A stretch of 6,583 bases of DNA from Thermoplasmata archaeon (GTDB taxonomy: Archaea; Thermoplasmatota; Thermoplasmata; Lutacidiplasmatales; UBA184). Shown here piece after piece: positions 1 to 5,637 of the stretch (position 1 is the first letter of the stretch; each line of letters opens with the position of its first letter). The notes beneath the pieces are model-generated. The model was not told the DNA's origin and did no database searches. It saw nothing but the letters and a program-made list of their open reading frames with translations. The DNA lies in the NCBI GenBank assembly GCA_030044475.1, contig JASHVP010000082.1:1-6583 (forward strand). Direction: 5' to 3'. The position numbers and the translations under genes are program-made.

Positions 1-123
1 GAGCACCTCGATGGGATCCGCGGCCATCGTCCGGACCCGGACCAGGAGCGCCGCGGTCTCGGCGGGTCCCACCCGCTGCGAAGCGACCGGCCGGTGAACG
101 GAGAGGAACTCTCGCTGGGACAC
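1..123 (-). CDS. Unidentified protein, N-terminal part, cut by the left edge
   Basis: A minus-strand reading frame is open from a GTG at 123 to the window edge and shows 41 codons. The peptide begins MSQREFLSVHRP and ends in a helix-like stretch containing ETAALLVRVRTMAADPIEVL. I do not recognise a family. Support for coding: about 36 of 41 codons end in G or C, whereas the alternative minus frame that starts at an upstream ATG has poor third-position GC. A GGAGG motif (127-131) sits three bases before the GTG. The frame stays open further upstream, but there the codon bias weakens and the peptide becomes a Pro/Arg-rich low-complexity sequence, so I start at 123. It lies 197 bases downstream of the TPR gene on the same strand, and co-transcription is possible but not shown. 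Most of the protein lies outside the window. Confidence 0.42.
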   Translation of the reverse strand, partial: MSQREFLSVHRPVASQRVGPAETAALLVRVRTMAADPIEVL

Positions 124-320
124 GGGCCTCCGGACGATCTGCTCGCGCCGTCGTGTCGTGTGCGGTTCGTCGACGGGCCGTAGCTCCGGAGGGGGATTCT
201 TCGCGGTCCGGGCGCCGCTGCGACGAGCGGAGGGCGGATTCTCGGGCTCCCTCCTTTCCCATCCGCGCGATCGGAGTCGTTGCGGGGCGCTCGACGTCGG
301 GCTTCGTCCCGCCCCGACGG
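124..320. other. Spacer between the TPR gene stop and the left-edge gene
   Basis: These 197 bases follow the TGA of the TPR gene on the minus strand and precede the GTG at 123. All frames here give Arg/Pro/Ser-rich peptides without recognisable domains, and third-position GC is weak. I see no T-rich terminator, RNA gene or clear promoter apart from the GGAGG at 127-131. Confidence 0.5.
127..131 (-). promoter_or_regulatory. Probable ribosome binding site for the left-edge gene
   Basis: On the minus strand GGAGG precedes the GTG at 123 with a three-base spacer. The spacing is short but usable, and the motif helps choose this start over the featureless open frame upstream. No TATA-like patch is visible at the expected distance, so the promoter is unknown. 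Confidence 0.35.
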
Positions 321-1214
321 TCAGAAGCGGCGGAGGCGGACGAGCCGTTCGAGCCGCCTCGACTCCTTCGCGCGGAGCCAGGGGTTTTTCGAGAGCTCGG
401 CATACGCGGCCCGGAAGAACGGTCGGGCCTCTCGAGGTCGCTCGAGCGCGAGCAAGCACTCTCCGAGTTCTTCGAACACGTACCCGTCCGGGTGCCGGGC
501 GCGACGCCATTCGCCGAGCAAGCGCCGCTGCACGCGCAGCGCGTCGGACGGGCGGCCCATCATTCGGAGCGTTTTCGCGACACACCACCGCGCGATCCGA
601 GTCCCCGCTGGGTCGTTCTGACGACGACGATAGATCACCGCCCGGCGGAACGAACGCAAGGCGTCGCGGTACGCCCCCGCGCCGAATTCGTTCCAGCCGA
701 TATTGTTGAGCAGAGAGGCCCTCCATCGATGGGCGCGTCGATCGCGGGAGCGCTCGGCGAGCCGCAGGGCTCGGGCATTCCATGCACGCTGACGCGGGCC
801 GGACGAGACGAGGGCCACCATGTGGGCCGCGTCGATCGCGAGCGCATCCTCGCGAGAACGACGGGCGGATCGCCACGCGGCGAGGAACAGGGGGAGGGCC
901 CGACGCCGCGCCCCCGCAGAGTTCCAGACCCGTCCACGTTCGAGCAGATAGCGCACCTTCGCCCTCGGCGCCAACCGAGGTAAGGTCGGAGCCAGAGCGT
1001 CCAGGGTGCGATGGGCGCTCCGAAACTTCGACTGCAAGGCCTGGGCGCGCGCGAGCTGGGTCCGCGCCTCGGCGTCGAGGTTCGCGGGGGGGGACCCGTT
1101 CACGCGCCGAAGGAATCGACGGAACCGAGCTTCGGAGGTCCGGGGGTCGTTGAAATCCCACAGCGCGTCCAGAGCGGCCGCGGTGACTCCCGGCTGCGGT
1201 CTCTCCCGAGTCAT
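321..1214 (-). CDS. Arginine-rich tetratricopeptide repeat (TPR) protein
   Basis: A 297-residue soluble protein with no signal peptide or membrane segment. The N-terminus carries an LWDFNDPRTSEARFRRFL block (about 18-35). TPR-like helix pairs follow at about 60-90, 86-118, 165-200 (with NNIGWNEFGAGAYRDALRSF), 203-238 (ARWCVAKTLRMMGRPSDAL) and 244-277 (GYVFEELGECLLALERPREA). These show the small and aromatic residues typical of TPRs: W/L-G-Y, A at position 20, and P near helix ends. TPR arrays are protein-binding scaffolds, and no catalytic motif is visible. The composition is extreme: 62 Arg against 5 Lys, so the protein should be strongly basic. Starting at ATG 1214 retains the LWDF block, which I believe recurs in related bacterial TPR proteins. 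It is transcribed away from the aldo/keto reductase. A weak TATA-like patch at 1244-1252 and a GC hairpin lie upstream. The partner and pathway are unknown. Confidence 0.82.
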   Translation of the reverse strand: MTRERPQPGVTAAALDALWDFNDPRTSEARFRRFLRRVNGSPPANLDAEARTQLARAQALQSKFRSAHRTLDALAPTLPRLAPRAKVRYLLERGRVWNSAGARRRALPLFLAAWRSARRSREDALAIDAAHMVALVSSGPRQRAWNARALRLAERSRDRRAHRWRASLLNNIGWNEFGAGAYRDALRSFRRAVIYRRRQNDPAGTRIARWCVAKTLRMMGRPSDALRVQRRLLGEWRRARHPDGYVFEELGECLLALERPREARPFFRAAYAELSKNPWLRAKESRRLERLVRLRRF

Positions 1215-1218
1215 TCTC

Positions 1219-1244
1219 GACGGGCCCGTCGAAGGGGGCCCGTC
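1219..1244. repeat. Perfect 9-bp inverted repeat with an internal 12-bp palindrome
   Basis: GACGGGCCC (1219-1227) pairs perfectly with GGGCCCGTC (1236-1244) across an eight-base loop. The left half is itself part of a perfect palindrome, GACGGGCCCGTC (1219-1230). The element ends five bases upstream of the TPR start codon and abuts its TATA-like patch. It could be a DNA-binding site or a stem in a transcript. The same 12-bp palindrome recurs at 2565-2576. Confidence 0.7.
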
Positions 1245-1252
1245 ACTTAACC
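1244..1252 (-). promoter_or_regulatory. Weak TATA-like element upstream of the TPR gene
   Basis: On the minus strand the patch reads GGTTAAGTG, the only AT-rich run in this divergent spacer. It is centred about 33 bases before the ATG at 1214. If it acts as an archaeal TATA box, transcription would begin only a few bases before the start codon. It is a poor consensus match, so this is tentative. Confidence 0.35.
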
Positions 1253-1415
1253 GCTCAGCGATGACCGCCCGTCGGGGTCCCGCACCGACGCGGGTCCGAT
1301 CGGGACAAGCCGTATCTCGGAACCGGACGTCCCGGTGTCCCGAGCCCCGATCCCGTGCGAGGTCAACGTTCGGTCCGCGCGATGGGAGCGTTCGGTTTGG
1401 CGAGGCCGGTGCGGC

Positions 1416-1420
1416 AGGTG
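1416..1420 (+). promoter_or_regulatory. Ribosome binding site deciding the aldo/keto reductase start
   Basis: AGGTG ends five bases before the GTG at 1426 and matches the core of the archaeal and bacterial anti-Shine-Dalgarno complement (GGAGGTGA). It supports GTG 1426 over the in-frame ATG at 1261, which has no such motif and would add 55 residues unlike an aldo/keto reductase. Confidence 0.55.
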
Positions 1421-1425
1421 CGTAC

Positions 1426-2277
1426 GTGACGGGAGCCCCCGGGGGTCCCGGGACGACGTCCGTTCGACTGGGAGACCGAACGGTCCGCCGACTGGGGCTC
1501 GGTACGAACCGGGTGTCCGACTCGGCGGAGGGTCGGGCGATCCTTCGTCAGGCGATCGATCTCGGGGTGAACTTCATCGACACGGCCGACGTCTACCAAT
1601 CGGGGGCGAGTGAGGAAACGATCGGAGCCGTCGTCCCCGCTTCGGAAAGCGCCGTGCTGGTCGCGACCAAGGGGGGGATGGTCCGGACGAGCGACGGGCT
1701 GGCGGTCGATGCCCGGCCGGACCACCTTCGAGACGCCTTCGAGGGGAGCCTCCGGCGTCTGCGCCGGGACCGGATCGACCTCTACCAGCTGCACCGGGTC
1801 GATCCCCGGGTGCCGGTCGAGGAGAGCCTCGCGGTCCTTCGCGAGTTCCAGCGCGAGGGACGCATCCGGCACGTGGGGGTGTCGAACGTGACGGTCCTCG
1901 ATCTCGAGCGGGCCCGCCGGGTCGTTTCGGTGGTCTCGGTCCAGAACCGGTACAACCTCCTGGAGCGCGACAGCGAGGACGTCCTGTCGTACTGCGAGGC
2001 GCACGAGATCGCCTTCCTCCCCTGGCACCCGCTGCGCCGAGGTCGGATCTCGGACGACCCCGCGCTGTCGTCGATCGCGCAGCGACGGGGGGTCTCGCCC
2101 GACCGGGTGGCGCTGGCATGGCTGCTCCAGCGATCCCCGGCCCTCTTGCCCATCCCCGGAACCCTCTCGCCGAGCCACCTACGGGACAACCTCGCGGCGC
2201 AGGAGTTTCGCTTGGAGCCGGAGGAGGTTCGGCAACTCGACGGTCTCGCCCCGCCCGGCCCCCACCCGACCTCGTGA
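1426..2277 (+). CDS. Aldo/keto reductase, YdbC/PdxI-like
   Basis: A predicted cytosolic NADPH-dependent oxidoreductase that reduces aldehydes or ketones to alcohols, 283 residues long and close to the usual (beta/alpha)8 family length. The catalytic tetrad is visible: D52 and Y57 in FIDTADVY, K82 in ATKGG, and H123 in LYQLHRVDP. Further family blocks are GVSN (151-154), VQNRYN (172-177), the VALAWLLQRSP helix and the cofactor-binding PIPGT (242-246) followed by HLRDNLAA. The VQNxYN, VALAWLLQRSP and IPGT...HLRxNxAA pattern closely resembles E. coli YdbC (PdxI, a pyridoxal reductase), so a role in vitamin B6 salvage is possible, but the substrate cannot be read from sequence. GTG 1426 is chosen because an AGGTG precedes it and the VRLGDRTVRRLGLGTNR strand follows within 30 residues. 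It is transcribed divergently from the TPR gene and convergently with the cyclase, so it probably stands alone. Confidence 0.92.
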   Translation: MTGAPGGPGTTSVRLGDRTVRRLGLGTNRVSDSAEGRAILRQAIDLGVNFIDTADVYQSGASEETIGAVVPASESAVLVATKGGMVRTSDGLAVDARPDHLRDAFEGSLRRLRRDRIDLYQLHRVDPRVPVEESLAVLREFQREGRIRHVGVSNVTVLDLERARRVVSVVSVQNRYNLLERDSEDVLSYCEAHEIAFLPWHPLRRGRISDDPALSSIAQRRGVSPDRVALAWLLQRSPALLPIPGTLSPSHLRDNLAAQEFRLEPEEVRQLDGLAPPGPHPTS

Positions 2278-2480
2278 GTCGAAGGCGGTTCGGCTCCCCC
2301 CTCCACCTCACCCAGACACCGGCCCCCGGGGCTCCGGCGTCGGCCGGTCCCCCGGGACCCAGCCCGCGAGCGTCGACCGCCTTGGACGGCGACCATCGCC
2401 GTCCTCCGGGCCCGACGGTGCCGCCTCGCCCCGACATCTCCCGTCGACGACCGGGCGCCGACGGAGAGGCACCCGCGCGA

Positions 2481-2499
2481 GCGGGCCCGTCGGGCCCGC
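2481..2499. repeat. GC stem-loop in the convergent spacer, possible bidirectional 3' hairpin
   Basis: GCGGGCCC (2481-2488) and GGGCCCGC (2492-2499) are perfect inverted repeats around a GTC loop. The hairpin would form in the 3' end of either converging transcript. There is no T-tract after it, so calling it a terminator would go beyond the evidence. A transcript-end stabiliser or a chance GC structure are alternatives. Confidence 0.45.
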
Positions 2500-2564
2500 G
2501 GGAGGCCCGGGCCGAGCCAGCGGGGGGAACGAACGTGCGACCGCCCAGATCCCGAACCCCTCGA

Positions 2565-2576
2565 GACGGGCCCGTC
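2565..2576. repeat. Second copy of the palindrome GACGGGCCCGTC
   Basis: This is an exact 12-bp copy of the palindrome at 1219-1230. It lies 38 bases beyond the stop codon of the cyclase gene on that gene's 3' side. Both copies are in non-coding DNA. The role is unknown. Confidence 0.6.
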
Positions 2577-2614
2577 GTCCGGCCCGCAACGAGCGACGTT
2601 CGGAGCCGGCCGAC

Positions 2615-4543
2615 TCAGCGGAGGTTCCGTCGCTTCAGCAACTCCCCGAACCGCGGGTCTCTCCGAACCCGCTCAAGACGCGGGTCGATCCGCCACCGCT
2701 GCAACGAGAGATTGGTGGTTGCGTACGCCTTGTCCAGCCACCGGAAACACGCATCGAGGTCGCCCAGCTCCGCGTAGATGCGGGCGATGTGCTGGGCCCC
2801 CGTGGGACGGTCGGGGAGCAGTTCGTCCTGGTGAAGGATCGACCGCGCCGGCTCCGGCTCTCCCACCCAGGCGTGGTAGAGGGCACGCACCAGGTTCCGG
2901 TTCCGGGGTTCGTCCAAGGCGCGTTCGAACTCCTCGATCTCGCGTCGGCACGACTCCCAGTCGGACCGCGTGAGGTAGTATTCGGCCCGGAACCCGTGCA
3001 GGGCGCCGTTCGGATCGGGCGGAAGAGCGGCGAGCTTCTGGATCTTGGCGAACGCCTCATCGACCTTGCCCAGCCAGAGGAGCAGGTTGCCCAGGTGGTA
3101 GAGGTTGAGGGCCCAGTGCGGGTCAGCTTCCTCGGCCAGGGCGTACTCGACCAGCGCTTCCTCGGGCCGGTTCTGGTCGAGCAGCATGTTGGCCAGGGAG
3201 TTGTGGGCTTCGGAATAGCTCGGATTGAGCGACAGGGCGAGGCGAACCTCCCGCTCGGCCGCCGTGACGTCGTCCCGCCACAGTACCAGCGCCAACGAAG
3301 CGTGCGCCTCGGCGAGATTCGGGTCCAGCTCGATCGCCCGGTCGACCAGGCGTCGCGCGGTGGCGTCCGACTCCGCCGCCGGAACGTCGCGGTGCCACCA
3401 CCCGAGTCGAATGACCGTGTCGGCCAACCCCGAGTATGCGGCGGCGTTCTTCGGGTCCCGGGAGATCGCGAGCTCGAACTGCTCCCGCGCCTGGTCGAGC
3501 CCGGCCTTGGTCGTCCGTCCCTGGAGGAGGGTCCGGCCCTTGAGGTAGGCGAGATACGAATCCGGTCGCACCGCCGGTCGCGAGGCGAGCCGAGTCGTTT
3601 CGACCACCCGCAACTCGATCTTGAGGGCTTCCGCGACCTGCTTCGCGATGTCGGCCTGCACGGCGAAGACGTCGTCGAGCTCCCGGTCGTACGAGTTCGC
3701 CCAGACGTGTCGCTGCGACGCGGCATCGATCAGTTGCGCGGTGATCCGCAGACGATTTCCCGCCTTCCGCACGCTCCCTTCGAGGATCGACGCGACGCCG
3801 AGTTCAAGACCGATCTGCGCGACCGGCTTGGTCGTGGCCTTGTACTGCATCACCGACGTCCGCGAGATGATGGGAAGCTCGCGCAACTGAGAGAGGACCG
3901 TGATCAACTCTTCCGTGAGCCCGTCCGCGAAGTACTCGTCCTTCGGATCCGGGCTGATGTTGGAGAACGGCAGGACGGCCAGTCCGGCCAACTCGGCGCC
4001 CGACGACGAGGGCGCCCGGACGTTCCACGGCAGGACAACCCGATAGACGTCGATCGAAGGCCGAACGTTCTTTAGGGTGGTCGGACCGAGACTCTCCAGC
4101 GGATTCGGAACCTTGTTCCGGACTTGGCCGAAGACCGGCTCACTGATGCAGATCCCTCCCGGCTCCGCCAGCGGTTCGATCCGCGATGCGATGTTCACGG
4201 AGTCGCCGAACACATCGTCGGCCGAGTGGACGACGTCCCCGAGGTGAATCCCGATCCGGATCTGGAACCTCGCTTCGGCCGGAGCGGAGAGGTTGTACTC
4301 GTGGAGTAACCGCTGGATCTCCACGGCGCAGTTCGTCGCGTCGAGCGCACTCTCGAACTCCACGAGGAACGAATCGCCCGCGGTCTTGACTTCCCGGCCG
4401 CGGTAGCGAGCAAAGACCGGTCGGAGGAGCGCGTTGTGTCGTTCGAGCAGTCGGAGGGCGCGGGACTCGTCCGCCTGGCTCAGCGCGGTGTAGCCGACCA
4501 TGTCGGTGAACATGATCGCGGCGAGGCGACGGGTGGCGGCCAC
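2615..4543 (-). CDS. Class III adenylate/guanylate cyclase with TolB-like and TPR domains
   Basis: A 642-residue soluble signalling protein predicted to make cAMP or cGMP from the nucleoside triphosphate. The catalytic domain spans about 5-172. Both metal-binding aspartates are present: D14 in FTDMVGYT and D57 in TAGDSF. The base-selecting pair K53 and D110 favours ATP. The transition-state residues N117 and R121 occur in GDSVNIASR. A TolB-like domain follows (about 186-310, with GLAVLPFSN, YFADGLTEEL, ILEGSVRK and WANSYDREL). TPR-type helices fill 325-642, and the end has the typical DPRFGELLKR motif. No membrane segment is seen. This domain order is familiar from soil bacteria such as rhizobia. 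Class III cyclases act as dimers, and the TPR half probably senses or docks partners. GTG 4543 is preferred over ATG 4513 because the latter would remove the RRLAAI strand. The TATA-like patch at 4562-4572 puts transcription initiation near the GTG, so the message may be leaderless. Confidence 0.93.
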   Translation of the reverse strand: MAATRRLAAIMFTDMVGYTALSQADESRALRLLERHNALLRPVFARYRGREVKTAGDSFLVEFESALDATNCAVEIQRLLHEYNLSAPAEARFQIRIGIHLGDVVHSADDVFGDSVNIASRIEPLAEPGGICISEPVFGQVRNKVPNPLESLGPTTLKNVRPSIDVYRVVLPWNVRAPSSSGAELAGLAVLPFSNISPDPKDEYFADGLTEELITVLSQLRELPIISRTSVMQYKATTKPVAQIGLELGVASILEGSVRKAGNRLRITAQLIDAASQRHVWANSYDRELDDVFAVQADIAKQVAEALKIELRVVETTRLASRPAVRPDSYLAYLKGRTLLQGRTTKAGLDQAREQFELAISRDPKNAAAYSGLADTVIRLGWWHRDVPAAESDATARRLVDRAIELDPNLAEAHASLALVLWRDDVTAAEREVRLALSLNPSYSEAHNSLANMLLDQNRPEEALVEYALAEEADPHWALNLYHLGNLLLWLGKVDEAFAKIQKLAALPPDPNGALHGFRAEYYLTRSDWESCRREIEEFERALDEPRNRNLVRALYHAWVGEPEPARSILHQDELLPDRPTGAQHIARIYAELGDLDACFRWLDKAYATTNLSLQRWRIDPRLERVRRDPRFGELLKRRNLR

Positions 4544-4561
4544 GACCGCGAAGCGGCTTCT

Positions 4562-4572
4562 CTTAGATTAAG
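4562..4572 (-). promoter_or_regulatory. TATA-like promoter of the cyclase gene
   Basis: An isolated AT-rich patch in GC-rich DNA, reading CTTAATCTAAG on the minus strand. It is a small dyad, with CTTA and TAAG arms around three bases. Its centre lies about 24 bases before the GTG at 4543, the distance expected between an archaeal TATA box and the transcription start. This implies a leaderless message. No Shine-Dalgarno precedes the GTG, which agrees. Confidence 0.55.
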
Positions 4573-4840
4573 CTCCGTCAACCCGGACGGTCCGGCCCAC
4601 GGAAACTCCGGCCACGACGAAGGAGGTCGCACCGCCGACGCGTCGCCGGCACGGACGGCTCGGGTCGCCGGGTTCCGGATCCCGGAAACGCTGACGGCGG
4701 GAATTCGCGGCCCGGACGTCGAGTCCCCGCCCTCCCGCGCGTACCGGGCCGACGGCCGGGGGACCCCGCGCGACGAGTCCCGAGCGCGGGTCCCGGCCCC
4801 CCGTCTGGGTCGACGTGGGCAGGGCGCCGGGTCCACTCCG
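4573..4840. other. Spacer between the AhpD-like and cyclase genes
   Basis: Both flanking genes are on the minus strand. Apart from the stem-loop at 4761-4793, this is GC-rich sequence without a convincing gene. The open frames crossing it lack domains and ribosome binding sites, and they look like composition artefacts. The cyclase has its own promoter at the left border, so the two genes are probably separate units. Confidence 0.5.
4761..4793. repeat. Stem-loop downstream of the AhpD-like gene
   Basis: GGACCCCGCGC (4761-4771) pairs with GCGCGGGTCC (4784-4793), leaving one C bulged, around a 12-base loop. It starts about 48 bases past the stop codon of the AhpD-like gene, on that gene's 3' side. 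It could mark the end of that transcript, but no T-rich tail follows. Confidence 0.4.
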
Positions 4841-5488
4841 TCAACGGGCCGATCTCTTCGCTCCCTCGAGGGCGCAGAAGCCGTCCGAACCGATGCCGAG
4901 CGGGAGGTTGGTCAGATTGTAGAAGTTCTGGATGGCGTTGAGCAGCGTGATCTCCACGACCTGCCGCTCGCTGAAGTGCTGCCGGAGGGTGGCGAACGTC
5001 TCGTCCGAGACTCGCTTGGTCCGGGTCGCTTCCTCCACGTACGCGAGGGCGGCGCGTTCCCTCGCGTCAAACAGGGGGCTGGTCCGATAGCTGAGCAGAG
5101 CGTCCAGCTTCGCCTCCAGGCCCAGACGTTCCCGGATGGACATCGCCCGGGCCAGATCCTCGCAGAACAAGCACCCGTTGATCTGGGACGGAAGGTCCCC
5201 GAGAAGGACCCAGAGTCGCTTGTCCAGCGTCACCCCCTTCGCCACGAACTTCAGGAAGCTCGAGGTGATGGGAAGCGACTCCGGGACTCGGGCGGTGACG
5301 ACTTCGACGGGCGTCAGGACCTTCCCCATCCAGTGGCGCATCCCCCAGTACGCGAGACGGAGCTTGAGTCCGCGGGGGTTCTCGATCGGGGAGAGTCTCG
5401 GAGGGCGTTCCGAACTCGGGTTCGCGGATCGCTCGGCCACGGTCGACTCCGAGGTCGCCCGAGTCCCGGTTACGTCCCTCATTTCCAT
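4841..5488 (-). CDS. Carboxymuconolactone decarboxylase / AhpD-like family protein
   Basis: A 215-residue soluble, mostly helical protein, predicted to act as a thiol-based peroxidase or oxidoreductase through a CxxC pair (C106 and C109 in NGCLFCEDLA). The first 30 residues are Ser/Arg-rich and probably disordered. The core begins near SPIENPRGLKLRLAYWGMR, followed by GKVLTPVEVVTAR. Downstream blocks are YRTSPLFDARERAALAYVEE (134-153), HFSERQVVEIT (171-181) and NLPLGIGSDGFCALEG. This pattern matches a CMD subfamily usually annotated only at family level. Classic AhpD places a His four residues after the second Cys. Here that position is A113, and the upstream catalytic Glu of AhpD is also absent, so AhpD activity should not be assumed. 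A third cysteine, C205, sits near the C-terminus. ATG 5486-5488 is chosen because of the AGGTGA at 5495-5500. The gene diverges from the ArsR gene and shares a promoter element with it, so ArsR control is likely. Confidence 0.9.
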   Translation of the reverse strand: MEMRDVTGTRATSESTVAERSANPSSERPPRLSPIENPRGLKLRLAYWGMRHWMGKVLTPVEVVTARVPESLPITSSFLKFVAKGVTLDKRLWVLLGDLPSQINGCLFCEDLARAMSIRERLGLEAKLDALLSYRTSPLFDARERAALAYVEEATRTKRVSDETFATLRQHFSERQVVEITLLNAIQNFYNLTNLPLGIGSDGFCALEGAKRSAR

Positions 5489-5494
5489 GCTTCC

Positions 5495-5500
5495 TCACCT
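5495..5500 (-). promoter_or_regulatory. Ribosome binding site of the AhpD-like gene
   Basis: AGGTGA on the minus strand lies six bases before the ATG at 5488, with good complementarity to the 3' end of 16S rRNA and ideal spacing. It favours this ATG over the in-frame ATG two codons later. It also implies a leadered message, unlike the cyclase. Confidence 0.7.
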
Positions 5501-5521
5501 GCGACTCAGCGGTCGGCACTA

Positions 5522-5533
5522 ATATAACGAATT
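5522..5533 (-). promoter_or_regulatory. Putative ArsR operator at the AhpD-like gene promoter
   Basis: Read with transcription, the element is AATTCGTTATAT. It lies immediately downstream of the TATA box, between it and the predicted start site, where a bound repressor would block RNA polymerase. It matches 11 of 12 bases with the element at 5638-5649 in the divergent promoter. On the plus strand it contains ATAA-CGAA-TTAT, a short dyad suited to a dimeric winged-helix protein. The ArsR link is inferred from adjacency. Confidence 0.55.
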
Positions 5534-5535
5534 AT

Positions 5536-5544
5536 GTATATATT
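5536..5544 (-). promoter_or_regulatory. TATA box of the AhpD-like gene
   Basis: The minus strand reads AATATATAC, a strong archaeal-type TATA match in a GC-rich context. Its centre is about 52 bases before the ATG, predicting a start site near 5513 and a leader of about 25 bases that includes the AGGTGA. A bacterial -10 element (TATATT at 5521-5526) is an alternative reading, but no good -35 accompanies it. Confidence 0.6.
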
Positions 5545-5627
5545 GTACTCCTCCGAGCGGCGCCAGGGTGGATCACGCAGCCTCAGCCAGGAAGCTCCGT
5601 GCCTTCGCCTCGAACGGCGCCATCAAT

Positions 5628-5636
5628 CTAAATAAT
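5628..5636 (+). promoter_or_regulatory. TATA box of the ArsR-SRPBCC unit
   Basis: CTAAATAAT is centred about 33 bases before the ATG at 5665. This predicts transcription from about 5659, so the message would be nearly leaderless, consistent with the lack of a clear Shine-Dalgarno. The run GGGGG at 5654-5658 is only a weak candidate. Confidence 0.55.
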
Positions 5637-5637
5637 C

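Larger units (their letters stand above)
2278..2614. other. Convergent gene-free spacer, GC-rich
   Basis: These 337 bases separate the converging 3' ends of the aldo/keto reductase and the cyclase. Open frames cross it on both strands but give Pro/Arg/Gly-rich peptides with no domain. The visible content is GC palindromes: 2481-2499, GGCCCGGGCC at 2504-2513, and 2565-2576. No T-run typical of archaeal or intrinsic bacterial terminators follows either gene. Confidence 0.6.

Noticed and set aside
153..983. Long plus-strand open frame opposite the TPR gene
   Set aside because: Low-complexity Arg/Pro/Gly peptide with no domain. It is antisense to a clear TPR protein, and open antisense frames are expected at this GC content.
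1006..1425. N-terminal extension of the aldo/keto reductase frame, including ATG 1261
   Set aside because: The extra residues have no family resemblance and overlap the divergent TPR gene. GTG 1426 has a well-spaced AGGTG and fits the normal enzyme length.
1363..2437. Minus-strand open frames opposite the aldo/keto reductase
   Set aside because: No recognisable domain, and antisense to a protein with a full catalytic tetrad.
2118..2777. Plus-strand open frame spanning the convergent spacer
   Set aside because: Pro/Arg/Gly-rich shadow overlapping the ends of two real genes, with no ribosome binding site or motif.
2789..4075. Plus-strand 428-residue open frame opposite the cyclase
   Set aside because: Mirror of the cyclase coding bias. 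The peptide has no domain, while the minus strand encodes an intact multidomain protein.
4173..4182. tRNA T-loop-like GGTTCGATCC
   Set aside because: Lies inside the cyclase coding region, and I could not form acceptor, D or anticodon stems around it.
5521..5526. Bacterial sigma-70 style -10 box (TATATT on the minus strand)
   Set aside because: No convincing -35 at 16-18 bases. The TATA at 5536-5544 with the conserved downstream element and the leader carrying AGGTGA is a better account, although a bacterial host is not excluded.
4436..5527. Plus-strand 363-residue open frame across the cyclase start and the AhpD-like gene
   Set aside because: Antisense to two supported genes and includes the promoter region. 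No family resemblance.
5558..5622. Direct repeat CGGCGCCA at 5558-5565 and 5615-5622
   Set aside because: Only 8 bp and composition-typical. It lies upstream of both TATA boxes and is not clearly linked to either promoter.
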